A stretch of 64,000 bases of DNA from Kribbella catacumbae DSM 19601 (GCF_000372465.1 NZ_AQUZ01000021.1:62001-126000), one strand, 5' to 3'. Shown: positions 30,600 to 40,124, numbered from the stretch's first letter. Made by a program: numbers and translations. The notes: a model not told the origin generated them from the letters alone.

Positions 30600-31691
30600 T
30601 CAGCTGGCGTAGGTGCCTTGGAGTTTGACGCCTGTCTTGCCGTCGGCTGCCGTGCTGACCTCGCCGCACACCCACGCGGGGATGTCACGCTCAGCCAGTA
30701 CTGCGATCGCGCGGTCGGCTGCGGCCGGGTCCAGGATCGCGACCATCCCGACGCCCATGTTCAGCGTCTTCTCGAGCTCGAGCGGCGGGACGCCACCCAA
30801 CTGGCCGACCAGGCCGAAGATCGGTGCCGGCGTCCAGCTGGACCGGTCGATCCGGACCGCAAGGTCGTCGGGGATGACGCGACCCAGGTTCGCCGCGAAG
30901 CCGCCACCGGTGATGTGGGACATCGCGTGCAACGGCTTCCCCTCGGTGTCGAGATCCGTGGCGTTCAGATCCTGGATCAGCTCGAGGCAGTGCTTCGCGT
31001 AGACCCGCGTCGGGATCAGCAGAGTGTCACCGAGAGTGCCGCCGAGCTCGGGCACCTCCCGATCGAGCTGCCAGCCGGCCCGGTCGAAGAACACATGCCG
31101 GACCAGGCTGTACCCGTTCGAGTGCAACCCCGAGGACGCCATCGCGACCACCACGTCGCCGGCCCGGACCCGGTCGGCGCCGATCACCTCGTCGGCTTCC
31201 ACGACTCCTGTCGCGGCGCCGGCCACGTCGTACTCGTCGGCCTCGAGCAGGCCGGGGTGCTCGGCCGTCTCGCCGCCGACGAGCGCAGTACCGGCTTCGA
31301 CGCAGGCTTCGGCGATGCCCTTGACGATCTGCGCGATCGTCTCCGGCACCACCTTGCCGGTGCAGATGTAGTCGGTCATGAACAGCGGCTCGGCGCCGCA
31401 GACGACCAGGTCGTCGACGACCATGCCGACCAGGTCGAACCCGATCGTGTCGTGCCGGTCCATCTTCTGCGCGATGGCGACCTTGGTACCGACACCGTCC
31501 GTCGACGTCGCCAGCAACGGCCGCCGGTACGCCGTCAGCGCGCTGGCGTCGAACAGCCCGGCGAACCCGCCGAGCCCGCCGACCACCTCGGGGCGGGTCG
31601 CCTTGGCCACCCATTCCTTCATCAGCTCGACGGCCCGGTCACCGGCCTCGATGTCGACTCCGGCGGCCGCGTAGCTCGCGCCCTCGCTCAC
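30600..31691 (-). CDS. purM: Phosphoribosylformylglycinamidine cyclo-ligase
   Basis: A 363-residue enzyme closing the imidazole ring of AIR from FGAM with ATP, step five of purine synthesis. YAAAGVDIEAGDRAVELM is the N-terminal signature; LLATSTDGVGTKVAIAQ, FDLVGMVVDDLVVCGAEPLFMTDYI and LVGGETAEHPG are PurM hallmarks, and HITGGGFAANLGRVIP follows. GTG 31691 has AGGAGA 6 nt upstream and is preferred to an ATG at 31721 that would overlap purF. It lies 26 nt after purF. Confidence 0.97.
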   Translation of the reverse strand: MSEGASYAAAGVDIEAGDRAVELMKEWVAKATRPEVVGGLGGFAGLFDASALTAYRRPLLATSTDGVGTKVAIAQKMDRHDTIGFDLVGMVVDDLVVCGAEPLFMTDYICTGKVVPETIAQIVKGIAEACVEAGTALVGGETAEHPGLLEADEYDVAGAATGVVEADEVIGADRVRAGDVVVAMASSGLHSNGYSLVRHVFFDRAGWQLDREVPELGGTLGDTLLIPTRVYAKHCLELIQDLNATDLDTEGKPLHAMSHITGGGFAANLGRVIPDDLAVRIDRSSWTPAPIFGLVGQLGGVPPLELEKTLNMGVGMVAILDPAAADRAIAVLAERDIPAWVCGEVSTAADGKTGVKLQGTYAS

Positions 31692-31717
31692 GTTGTTCTC
31701 CTTTGTGGGGGCAGCCG

Positions 31718-33280
31718 TCACGGCCGGGACAGGGCATCCGCGGCGCCGGCGCCACCGGACACCGTGGCCAGGCCGTCGGCATCAGTGCTCACCGGTACTT
31801 CGAGCAGGTGCTTGCCCAGGTGCTCCGGGCTCGGCAGCTCGACCGGGTAGACACCGTCGAAGCACGCGCGGCAGAGCTGGTCCTTCGGCAGCGTGGTGGC
31901 CTCGACCAGGGAGTCCAGGTCGATGTAGCCGAGCGAGTCGGCGCCGAGTGAACGGCAGATCTCGTCGGTGTTCAGGCCGTTCGCGATCAGTTCCGCGCGG
32001 CTGGCGAAGTCGATGCCGTAGAAGCACGGCCACTTCACCGGCGGCGCGGTGATCCGGACGTGGATCTCCTTCGCGCCGGCCTCGCGCAGCATCTTGATCA
32101 CGGCGCGCTGGGTGTTGCCGCGGACGATGGTGTCGTCGACGACGACCAGCCGCTTGCCCTCGATCACTTCGCGCAGCGGGTTCAGCTTGAGCCGGATGCC
32201 GAGCTGGCGGATGGTCTGGCTGGGCTGGATGAAGGTCCGGCCGACGTACGCGTTCTTGACCAGACCCGATCCGTACGGGATACCCGACTCCTCGGCGTAC
32301 CCGATGGCGCCCGGCGTACCGGACTCCGGGGTGGCGATCACCAGGTCGGCGTCGGCCGGGTGTTCCCGGGCCAGCCGGCGACCGATCTCGACCCGGGTGG
32401 AGTAGATCCGCTGGCCGGAGATCTGGGTGTCCGGGCGAGCCAGGTAGACGAACTCGAACAGGCAGCCCTTGGGGTCCGGCTCGGCGAACTTGGTGGAGCG
32501 CAGACCCTCTTCGTCGATCGCGACGATCTCGCCCGGCTCCACCTCGCGGATGAAGCTCGCACCGCAGATGTCGAGCGCGGCGGTCTCGCTGGCGATCACC
32601 CAGCCCCGCTCGAGCCGGCCGAGCACCAGCGGGCGGATGCCCTGCGGGTCGCGCGCGGCATACAGGGTGGACTCGTCCATGAAGACCAGGCTGAAGGCGC
32701 CCTTGACCTTCGGCAGCACCTTGGCGGCCGCCTGCTCGATGGTCAGGTCCGGGTAGCCGGCCAGCATCGAGGTGAGGATGTCGGTGTCGGAGGAGGCGCC
32801 GTGCTTGGCGTTCGCCTTCGCGTGCTCGACCTCGACGTCCAGCCCCAGATCGAGGTCACCGCTGCCGTCGAGGCTCGCGGCCAGTTCACCGGTGTTGGTG
32901 AGGTTGCCGTTGTGCCCTAGCGCGATCGAGCCGGTCGCGGTCGACCGGAAGGTCGGCTGGGCGTTGGCCCAGACGCTCGATCCGGTCGTCGAGTACCGGC
33001 AGTGACCGACCGCGATGTATCCCTTGAGGGAGGCCAGCGTCGCCTCGTCGAAAGCCTGGCTGACCAGACCCATGTCCTTGTAGACCAGAATCTGACTGCC
33101 GTTGCTGACCGCGATGCCAGCCGACTCCTGCCCTCGGTGCTGCAGAGCGTAGAGCCCGAAATAGGTGAGTTTGGCGACCTCTTCCCCCGGTGCCCAGACT
33201 CCGAAGACGCCACAAGCGTCCTGCGGGCCTAGATCCTGCGGGTCAAGATCATGAGTCAGCCGACCATCGCCACGAGCCAC
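31718..33280 (-). CDS. purF: Amidophosphoribosyltransferase
   Basis: A 520-residue enzyme making phosphoribosylamine from PRPP and glutamine, the first step of purine synthesis. Cys23 in DACGVFGV is the N-terminal nucleophile after propeptide removal. HRGQESAGIAV and GHNGNLTN mark the glutaminase; LVVVDDTIVRGNT is the PRPP loop. Cysteines at WPCFYG and LCRACFDG fit the 4Fe-4S class. It starts at GTG 33280 with TAGACT at leaderless spacing. The start lies 22 nt beyond the stop of the small peptide gene. Confidence 0.97.
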   Translation of the reverse strand: MARGDGRLTHDLDPQDLGPQDACGVFGVWAPGEEVAKLTYFGLYALQHRGQESAGIAVSNGSQILVYKDMGLVSQAFDEATLASLKGYIAVGHCRYSTTGSSVWANAQPTFRSTATGSIALGHNGNLTNTGELAASLDGSGDLDLGLDVEVEHAKANAKHGASSDTDILTSMLAGYPDLTIEQAAAKVLPKVKGAFSLVFMDESTLYAARDPQGIRPLVLGRLERGWVIASETAALDICGASFIREVEPGEIVAIDEEGLRSTKFAEPDPKGCLFEFVYLARPDTQISGQRIYSTRVEIGRRLAREHPADADLVIATPESGTPGAIGYAEESGIPYGSGLVKNAYVGRTFIQPSQTIRQLGIRLKLNPLREVIEGKRLVVVDDTIVRGNTQRAVIKMLREAGAKEIHVRITAPPVKWPCFYGIDFASRAELIANGLNTDEICRSLGADSLGYIDLDSLVEATTLPKDQLCRACFDGVYPVELPSPEHLGKHLLEVPVSTDADGLATVSGGAGAADALSRP

Positions 33281-33287
33281 GCACAGC

Positions 33288-33293
33288 AGTCTA
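33288..33293 (-). promoter_or_regulatory. -10 box of leaderless purF mRNA
   Basis: TAGACT on the minus strand, 7 nt before the purF GTG. No ribosome binding site is seen. Confidence 0.45.
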
Positions 33294-33302
33294 CGGGACC
33301 GG

Positions 33303-33446
33303 CTACCAGCAAAGAGCCGCGGTGTGGCACTCGGGATCGCCCCGCCCGGCCTGGGGCTGCGAGTTGGCGCTCAGCCCGCCCGAAATACCGGCGATCGCTG
33401 TGAGTAGCAGAGCAGTGGCGACTACAGTAAGACACTTCTTGATCAC
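33303..33446 (-). CDS. Small secreted two-cysteine peptide precursor
   Basis: A 47-residue reading frame from GTG 33446 with GAAGGGA about 8 nt upstream. A classic signal peptide (KK, then LTVVATALLLTAIAGI) ends with LSA-N, giving a mature peptide of about 20 residues ending GDPECHTAALCW. Two Cys six residues apart could form a disulfide. It is divergent from the TrmB/LuxR-type regulator with a gap of about 100 bp. I recognise no family. The pairing suggests a signal peptide and its regulator, or a peptide under that regulator's control (inference). Confidence 0.6.
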   Translation of the reverse strand: MIKKCLTVVATALLLTAIAGISGGLSANSQPQAGRGDPECHTAALCW

Positions 33447-33549
33447 GGTTCGTCCCTTCGAAATAATCGGCATCAACCAAACAAACGCTCATTGTCGACG
33501 CATTCTGTATATGGTCGGTTCCGAACAGGGGCTGAAGGAGTGAACTGCC

Positions 33550-34533
33550 GTGTTAGAACCGCTCGGAGTGGATGATGCCACCTTCGCGGTTTACCACGCC
33601 CTCCTCAGCCACCCGGACAGCACACCGGAGCAGATTGCGGCACTGGTAAAGCGGCCAATGGCCGAGGTGCTGGAGACGATGGGCCAGCTCCGCAAACTGG
33701 ACCTGCTGGTCCCGACCTGGGCCGACCCCGAGGCCGAGCACGCGGTCCACCCCCGGGTCGGGCTGACCGTGCTGGCCGAGCGGCGCCGCGGCGAGCTGAA
33801 CCGGATGCTCGGCGAGCTCAAGCAGGCGGAGTCCTCGGCCGACGTCATCGCTGAGCAGTACAACGAGCTGCTCACCGCTCGCAGCAGCGGCGACGTCGAG
33901 GTGCTCAAGGGCCGGGCGAACGCGTCCCGGCGGATCGAGGAGCTGGGCCTGAAGGCGAAGGAGTCCTTCTGGGGGATGATCCCGGCGCACATCGACGACA
34001 CGATCCACCCGATCGAGTACTCCCCCGACATGCCGCTGCTCGAGCGCGGGCTGAAGATGCGCACCATCTATCTGCAGAGCATGACGGTCTCCAAGCCGGG
34101 CCTCGACTACGCCGCCACCCTGCACCGCCTCGGCGGCGAAGTACGGGCGACTCCGACCCTGCCGATGCGGCTGCTCATCCTGGACCAGGAGATCGCCATC
34201 ATGGCGATGGACCCGGAGAACCCGACGGCCGGCGCGGTGATCCACCGCAGCCCGGGCGTGATGGCGGTCGCGCTCGCGCTTTTCGACGCCTACTGGGCGC
34301 GGGCATCGGAGATGTTCTCCCCCGAGGACCGCGACAACAACAGCCCTCTTACTCCGCACGAGGCCGAGGTACTACGCCTGCTGGCCGGCGGCGCCAAGGA
34401 CGAGCAGGTCGCCCGCCTCCTCGGCATCTCACTCCGCACCGCCCGCCGCATCACCGCCAACCTCTCCGAACGCCTCGACGCCACCAGCCGCTTCGAACTG
34501 GGAGTAGCCGCCGCCAAACGCGGCTGGGTCTGA
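33550..34533 (+). CDS. TrmB/LuxR-type transcriptional regulator
   Basis: A 327-residue protein with GTG start and GAAGGAG upstream. Residues 1-60 form a TrmB-like winged helix (DDATFAVYHALLSHPDSTPEQIAALVKRPMAEVLETMGQL). A coiled-coil linker (around 75-110) leads to a sensor region (FWGMIPAHIDD, MRTIYLQS, RATPTLPMRLLILD). The C-terminal LuxR HTH is LTPHEAEVLRLLAGGAKDEQVARLLGISLRTARRITANLSERL. There is no receiver domain. Regulators of this two-HTH build are numerous in actinomycetes and often sit near small secreted peptides. A decayed copy follows directly. Confidence 0.85.
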   Translation: MLEPLGVDDATFAVYHALLSHPDSTPEQIAALVKRPMAEVLETMGQLRKLDLLVPTWADPEAEHAVHPRVGLTVLAERRRGELNRMLGELKQAESSADVIAEQYNELLTARSSGDVEVLKGRANASRRIEELGLKAKESFWGMIPAHIDDTIHPIEYSPDMPLLERGLKMRTIYLQSMTVSKPGLDYAATLHRLGGEVRATPTLPMRLLILDQEIAIMAMDPENPTAGAVIHRSPGVMAVALALFDAYWARASEMFSPEDRDNNSPLTPHEAEVLRLLAGGAKDEQVARLLGISLRTARRITANLSERLDATSRFELGVAAAKRGWV

Positions 34534-34548
34534 CGGAGACCACAGTTA

Positions 34549-35027
34549 TTCGAGTCACTGGGCTTCACCAGTCAATTCCGGCGCGAGAAATCAGGGTGGT
34601 ATTTCAATCTTGCCAGCAAGGACGACATAGCTCGGTCGACCGGCGATGATTCACCCGATGCGGCTGTTTTCAAGAATGGGCTGGATTTCCGCGTTATCTA
34701 TCTGGCCGCCGGCGTCGGCGGCAAAGGTGCCGCCGACTACATTCATTGGATTCACGACAACGGGGGCCGGGTAAGGGCCGCACCCAACCTGCCCATGAAA
34801 ATGATCGTCTTTGACGGAACCACCGTCGCCAGGTGAGCTCAGCGCTGTGGAGACGGAGTTCTTGCAGTTGCTGGTGCAGGGGGCTACTGATGAGCGGGCG
34901 GGGCGGAAGTTGGGGGTTTCGTTTGCGGACCGTGCGGCGGATGGCGGCGAAGCTGAGTGAGCAGGCGGGCGCTTCGGGGCGGTTCGGGCTGGGAGTGCGG
35001 GCGGCTCAGCGGGGATGGGTTCGGTGA
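34549..35027 (+). pseudogene. Decayed copy of the TrmB/LuxR-type regulator
   Basis: Frame one reads FESLGFTSQFRREKSGWYFNLA, FKNGLDFRVIYLAAGVGG and GGRVRAAPNLPMKMIVFDG, parallel to the sensor region of the gene before it, then stops at TGA. Further on ETEFLQLLVQGATDERAGRKLGVS resumes in a second frame, and LRTVRRMAAKLSEQAGASGRFGLG in a third, ending the HTH at 35027. The N-terminal winged helix is missing. It has two frame changes and one stop, so it is not functional as a whole. Confidence 0.75.
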
Positions 35028-35052
35028 TTTACGGACTAGACCAATCCTTGCG

Positions 35053-35284
35053 TCACTGGAAAAACGGGCAGGGAATAACGGACTGGACCGGTTCAAGGCG
35101 CCAGTCGGGCTGGTGGCCGGAAGCTGCCAAAGGGTTGTGATCGCGGCAGAAGAGCGCTGAGCCGGCCCATCGTTCGATGGTGACCGAAAAGTGCTGGCCG
35201 GGGCCGAGCACGATCAGGGGAAAGCAGTACGGTCGCGAGGACGGCGGCCGGTGAATACACCATACGTTCTACGATCATGCGCAT
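35053..35284 (-). pseudogene. Possible frameshifted small secreted protein
   Basis: ATG 35284 opens MIVERMVYSPAAVLATVLLS, signal-peptide-like. At a run of four C near 35210 coding sense seems to pass to another frame reading LIVLGPGQHFSVTIERWAGSALFCRDHN to a stop at 35053. One inserted C would explain this. The region 35285-35582 shows no other gene. Confidence 0.3.
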
Positions 35285-35582
35285 CCCCGGTTTTCAGGCA
35301 TGACAATGAGACCGCATTAGCGGCTGGCATTGTCTGGGGCGGAATTCGCCGCGAGCAATCACCACGGCCGAGCGAAGTGGTCCACTCCACTTCACCAACG
35401 AACCTAATTCACCCCCCACCCGGGTCAACGCACCCCCAGAGGCCGCATGGGTGCATTGGCACCACCCGGCCTCCCAAAGCTCCCCCACCGCCCTCGGCAG
35501 GTCAGCATCCGCCGCCCCCAAACCAAGGTCGGTCACCGCCAGACACCCGCACCTCCATCCCACCAGCCCAGCCCCACCGGCG

Positions 35583-37521
35583 GGCGAAGCTCGCGGACGC
35601 CCAGCACTCAGCAACTAGCGGCCGGGCGGGCGGACACGCTGCGAGTGAGCGGTGGCTGGACCGTGGACCGAGGTTGGTGAGTGGTGGGCGTCCGGAGCCC
35701 CAGCCCATCAATACCCCGACCCGGGGGTGGGGTGCCGCGCTCGCGGGAGCCGGGCGGGTGCCAGATTGATGGCCTCCGCGTCCGCGCGGTACCGGGATAG
35801 GGGGGCGCGAACCTCGCCCACCCGGTACTCAGGGCGGCGGGGCGAAGCTCGCGGACGGCCAGCACTCAGCAACTAAGCGGCCGGGCGGGCGGGCACGCTG
35901 CGGCTCAGGGGTGGCTGGACCGTGGACCGAGGTTGGTGAGTGGTGGGCGTCCGGAGCTCCAGCCCATCAATACCCCGACCCGGGATGGGGTGCCACGCTA
36001 GCGGGAACGCCGCGGGTGCCGGATTGATGGCCTCCACATCCGCGCCGTACTGCGCCAGCCGCCACCCCCGGTACTCCGAGCGCTAGGCGGCAACGTCCCC
36101 GGACGCCCAGCCCATCAACACCCGAACCCCGCCGGGATACCGCGCTCGCGGGAACGCCGCGGGTGTCGGACTGGTGGCCTCCGCGTCCGCGCGGCACCGG
36201 GATAGGGGGTCGCGAACCTCGCCCACCCGGTACTCAGGGCGGCGGGGCGAAGCTCGCGGACGGCCAGCACTCAGCAACTAGCCGCCGGGCAGGACGGGCA
36301 CGCTGCGGGTCAGCGGTGGCTGGACCGTGGACCGAGGTTAGTGAGTGGTGGGCGTCCGGAGCCCCAGCCCATCAATACCCCGGCACGGGGTGGGGTGCCA
36401 CGCTCGCGGGAGCCGGGCGGGTGTCGGATTGGTGGCCTCCGCGTCCGCGCGGCACCGGGACAGGGGGCACGAACCTCGCCCACCCGGTACTCAGGGCGGC
36501 CGGCGAGGCTCGCGGACGGCCAGCACTCAGCAATTAGCCGCCGGGCGGGCGGGCACGCTGCGGGTCAGGGGTGGCTGGACCGTGGACCGAGGTTGGTGAG
36601 TGGTGGGCGTCCGGAGCTCCAGCCCATCAATACCCCGGCCCGGGGGTGGGGTGCCGCGCTCGCGGGAGCCGGGCGGGTGCCAGATTGATGGCCTCCGCGT
36701 CCGCGCGGTACCGGGAAGGGGGTCGCGAGCCTCGCCAACCCGGCGCTCAGGGCGGCGGGCGAAGCTCGCGGACGCCCAGCACTCAGCAACTAGGGCCGGG
36801 CAGGGCGGACACGCTGCGGGTGAGCGGCGGCTGGACCGTGGACCGAGGTTGGTGAGTGGTGGGCGTCCGGAGCCCCAGCCCATCAATACCCCGACCCGGG
36901 ATGGGGTGCCACGCTCGCGGGAGCGGGCGGGTGCCGGATTGATGGCCTCCGCGTCCGCGCGGCACCGGGAAAGGGGGCGCGAACCTCGCCCACCCGGCGC
37001 TCAGGGCGGCGGGCGAAGCTCGCGGACGCCCAGCACTCAGCAACTAGGACCGGGCAGGGCGGACACGCTGCGGGTCAGGGGTGGCTGGACCGTGGACCGA
37101 GGTTGGTGAGTGGTGGGCGTCCGGAGCTCCAGCCCATCAATACCCCAACCCGGGATGGGGTGCCACGCTAGCGGGAACGCCGCGGGTGCCGGATTGATGG
37201 CCTCCGCGTCCGCGCGGTACCGGGAAGGGGGTCGCGAACCTCGCCCACCCGGTACTCAGGGCGGCGGGCGAGGCTCGCGGACGGCCAGCACTCAGCAACT
37301 AGCGGCCGGGCAGGGCGGACACGCTGCGGCTGAGCGGTGGCTGGACCGTGGACCGAGGTTGGTGAGTGGTGGGCGTCCGGAGCCCCAGCCCATCAATACC
37401 CCAACCCCGCCGGGGATACCGCGCTCGCGGGAGCGGGGCGGGCGCCGGATTGATGGCCTCCGCGTCCGCGCGGTGGCGGGTAAGGGCTATGGCACACACC
37501 CGGTACCTCGGGGGCGCCGAA
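35583..37521. repeat. Tandem array of about 255 bp non-coding units
   Basis: Unit starts (GCGAAGCTCGCGGACG or GCGAGG variant) fall at 35584, 35842, 36247, 36503, 36759, 37013 and 37268, periods 258, 405, 256, 256, 254, 255. The 405 step holds an extra partial unit. All seven units keep GGCTGGACCGTGGACCGAGG (one base varies in one copy). Each also has CCATCAAT and, about 60 nt on, ATTGATGG, plus GTACCGGG/CCCGGTAC in several. Periods not divisible by three and stops in every frame argue against coding. The last unit ends at the GH35 stop codon. Confidence 0.9.
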
Positions 37522-37522
37522 G

Positions 37523-40057
37523 CTAGGCGGGGAGGGTGCGGCCGGTGCGGGCCGGGAGGTTGAGGCGGGTGCCGTCGAAGAGGGGGTGGCCGTTGTGGTG
37601 GATGGTCAGGGACTGGTCGATCGGGCTGACGTTCAGGACGTGGATGAGCCGTTGGCCGTCGGGGGTCGCGGTCGAGGTGAGCACGATGCCGGGGTGCGGG
37701 GCGTCGTGGGTGTGGCGTGGGTGGACCTCGAGGCGGGCGAGCAGACCGGTCCAGAAGTCGAGGTGGGCCGGGTAGTCGCAGCTGAGCACGATCGCGCGGC
37801 CCGCTCCGGCGCGAAGGTCAAGACCCACAGCGGCCCCCGTCGAGGTATCGCGAACGAGCACCTCGCCTGAGGTCCAGTCGAGCCCTTCGTCTGAGGTCCA
37901 GTCGAGCACCTCGCCCGAGGTCCGGTCGGGCATGTCGTCTGAGGTCCGGTCGAGCCCTTCGTCTGAGGTCCGGTCGGGCATGTTTTCCGAGGTCCGGTCG
38001 AGCCCTTCGTCTGAGGTCCGGTCGGGCATGTCTTCCGAGGTCCGGTCGAGCCCTTCGTCTGAGGTCCGGTCGGGCACCTCGTCCGAGGTCCAGTCGAGCA
38101 CCTCGCCCGAGGTCCGGGCGAGCATGTCGTCCGAGGTCCGGGCGAGCATGTCGTCCGAGGTCCGGGCGAGCCTTCCGTCTGAGGTTCGGGTGGGTGGCTC
38201 GGCTGAGGTTCGGGTGGGTGGCTCGGCTGAGGTTCGGGTGGGCGGTTCGGTTGGGGTTCGGGTGGGTGGCTCGGTTGGGGTTGGGGTGAGGGGCTGGAGG
38301 GTGCTGACTCGTACTTCGGGGGAGGTTTTGGTGCGGGCTGAGGGGAAGAAGTGCGGGGTGGCGTTGACGAGGGGGCCGGGGTGTACGCCGAGGGCGTCGG
38401 CGAGCGTGGTGCAGGGGGTGCCGTCGACGTCGCGGGTGGGGAGGACGCCTGCCAGCAGTAGGCGGCCGCCGGCGTGGACGAAGTCGGCGAGGCGTTGCTG
38501 GACCGAGGCGGCCAAGGTGGAGGCAGAGGCCAGGACTATCGCGCGGGAGGTGTCGAGGGGTGCTTGCAGGTTGATCGCAGGGAAGGAGAAGCCGGCCAGC
38601 AGCAGCGCGCGGGCGACTATGTCTCGCGAACCCATGCCGCGGAACCGCTCCAGGTCGGCGACCACCTCACGCCGTACCGCGTCCCCCGGGTGGCAGTACT
38701 CCGTCAGGTAGTGGTCCGGCACGAACCCCAGCGCGAGGTCGTCGTACTCCTCGTCCATGTCGGCCAGCAGCGGGCCGATGGCGCGGAGTTCGGAGACCGT
38801 CTCGGCGAGAACCTGATAGCTCGGGTTCAGCTGTCCCTCGGGTCCCACGGGAGCGCTGAAACCGTGGCGTTCACCCGTGAAGGCGATCCGGTCGTTCCCG
38901 TCACCGGCCGGGACGTCCAGCGGCGGATTGTGCCCGCCGGCGAACAGGTAGTAGTTGATCAACCGGTTGCCCTGGGCAACACAGAGCCGAGTCTTCAAGG
39001 CCAGCGCCGAGGGCGGGACCTGGCGGCTCAGGTCTTCACCGTAGTCACCCAGACCAGCCTCGAACTCCAGCGACGTCAGCGGCTGGTCGGAGTCGTGAAC
39101 GGCGGCCATGAAAGCGTTGCCCACATAGAGATCCGCGACGTTCTCGACGGTGAGATCACCCAGGTAGTGGTCAGATCCCGAGGTCATCTGCGGCTGGCCC
39201 GAGTACGTCGGATAGAGCTGGCTGATCCCGATCGGATACGTCCGGCCGCGACCGTTTCCCGTCCCGTGCAGGTTGATCAGGAACGGCACGCCACGCACTC
39301 CGTGCGACTCTGCCTCGGCGCGAAGGAAGGCGACGTAGCGGGAGTACCGATCGCGCTGGAAGACGGACAGTTCGTGATGAAGTTCGAGCGAGCCCGCAGG
39401 AGGCGTCCGAACCCCGGCGGCGTCCAACCCAGGCAGAATCCCCTTCTCCCGAGTCCACGCAAGAAACTCCCCGACTGCGGCTTCGGTCAGGTCGGGCGAG
39501 TTCGTCACCCAGGACAGCATCCCGATCTCGTTGTCCAGCTGTACGGCGACGACCGGCCCGCCCACAGTCGCCAATCGTGAAGCCAGCAAGGGCATCACGC
39601 CCGCATACCAACGCCGTACCGACGCCAGGTACGCCGGTGCGAGGTAATCCACATCCCGGGTCGGAGCAGCCGCCCCATTCCACCCGACGGACTCCACCTC
39701 AAACGAGTAGACCGAGAACGGCAACCCCTCGTTCTTCAGTTCGGCCATCACGAACGGCCCCGGGCGGGCGATCACCCGCAACCCTTTCTCCTCAGCGAGA
39801 TCCAGGAATCCCGCCAGGTCCCGGTACTGCGAAGTCCGCCCCGCCAGGTCCAGCGAGCCATCGGGCAACTCGTGCACCAGCCACGGCATGTACGTCGCCA
39901 CCGCATCGCAGCCGGCGGCCACCAGCAGATCCAACCGGGACGCCCAGTCCGGCCGGCGCAGCCGGAAGTAGTGCACCTCCCCCGACATCATCAGCACGGG
40001 TTGCCCGTCCACCAGCAGGCGGCGCCGAGCCAGGCGGACGTCGTACGGATCGCTCAT
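37523..40057 (-). CDS. GH35 beta-galactosidase with octapeptide-repeat insert
   Basis: An 844-residue protein with GGAGAGG before ATG 40057. The TIM-barrel glycoside hydrolase 35 domain fills the first half: MSGEVHYFRLRRPDWASRL, the acid/base Glu in VVAVQLDNEIGMLSW and the nucleophile Glu in LTSLEFEAGLGDYG. There is no signal peptide, so it acts inside the cell on galactosides brought in by the divergent importer. Between residues about 592 and 736 lie 18 octapeptide repeats (Thr-Ser-x-x-x-x-x-Arg type) interrupting the C-terminal beta domains. LacI at 40164 is the likely regulator. Confidence 0.88.
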   Translation of the reverse strand: MSDPYDVRLARRRLLVDGQPVLMMSGEVHYFRLRRPDWASRLDLLVAAGCDAVATYMPWLVHELPDGSLDLAGRTSQYRDLAGFLDLAEEKGLRVIARPGPFVMAELKNEGLPFSVYSFEVESVGWNGAAAPTRDVDYLAPAYLASVRRWYAGVMPLLASRLATVGGPVVAVQLDNEIGMLSWVTNSPDLTEAAVGEFLAWTREKGILPGLDAAGVRTPPAGSLELHHELSVFQRDRYSRYVAFLRAEAESHGVRGVPFLINLHGTGNGRGRTYPIGISQLYPTYSGQPQMTSGSDHYLGDLTVENVADLYVGNAFMAAVHDSDQPLTSLEFEAGLGDYGEDLSRQVPPSALALKTRLCVAQGNRLINYYLFAGGHNPPLDVPAGDGNDRIAFTGERHGFSAPVGPEGQLNPSYQVLAETVSELRAIGPLLADMDEEYDDLALGFVPDHYLTEYCHPGDAVRREVVADLERFRGMGSRDIVARALLLAGFSFPAINLQAPLDTSRAIVLASASTLAASVQQRLADFVHAGGRLLLAGVLPTRDVDGTPCTTLADALGVHPGPLVNATPHFFPSARTKTSPEVRVSTLQPLTPTPTEPPTRTPTEPPTRTSAEPPTRTSAEPPTRTSDGRLARTSDDMLARTSDDMLARTSGEVLDWTSDEVPDRTSDEGLDRTSEDMPDRTSDEGLDRTSENMPDRTSDEGLDRTSDDMPDRTSGEVLDWTSDEGLDWTSGEVLVRDTSTGAAVGLDLRAGAGRAIVLSCDYPAHLDFWTGLLARLEVHPRHTHDAPHPGIVLTSTATPDGQRLIHVLNVSPIDQSLTIHHNGHPLFDGTRLNLPARTGRTLPA
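37850..38281 (-). repeat. 18 tandem 24 bp repeats inside the GH35 gene
   Basis: 432 bp coding for 18 uninterrupted octads, from TPTEPPTR at the N-side through TSAEPPTR, TSDDMLAR, TSDEGLDR and TSDDMPDR to TSGEVLVR. The low-coordinate half is homogenised (alternating TSDEGLDR and TSxDMPDR), and the high-coordinate half is Pro-rich. Frame is kept throughout. Confidence 0.92.
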
Positions 40058-40124
40058 GTGTGCCTCTCCACCGACCGCGACACCCGTGCCCTTGCCGCTG
40101 GTCTGGTTCCTCACATATGGTCGC

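Noticed and set aside
35583..37521. Many 70-170 codon frames across the tandem array
   Set aside because: They repeat the same Pro/Arg/Gly peptides, switch frame from unit to unit because unit length is not a multiple of three, and lack ribosome binding sites.
35583..37521. CRISPR array
   Set aside because: The unit is about 255 bp and repeated nearly whole, with no short repeat/unique spacer alternation and no cas genes.
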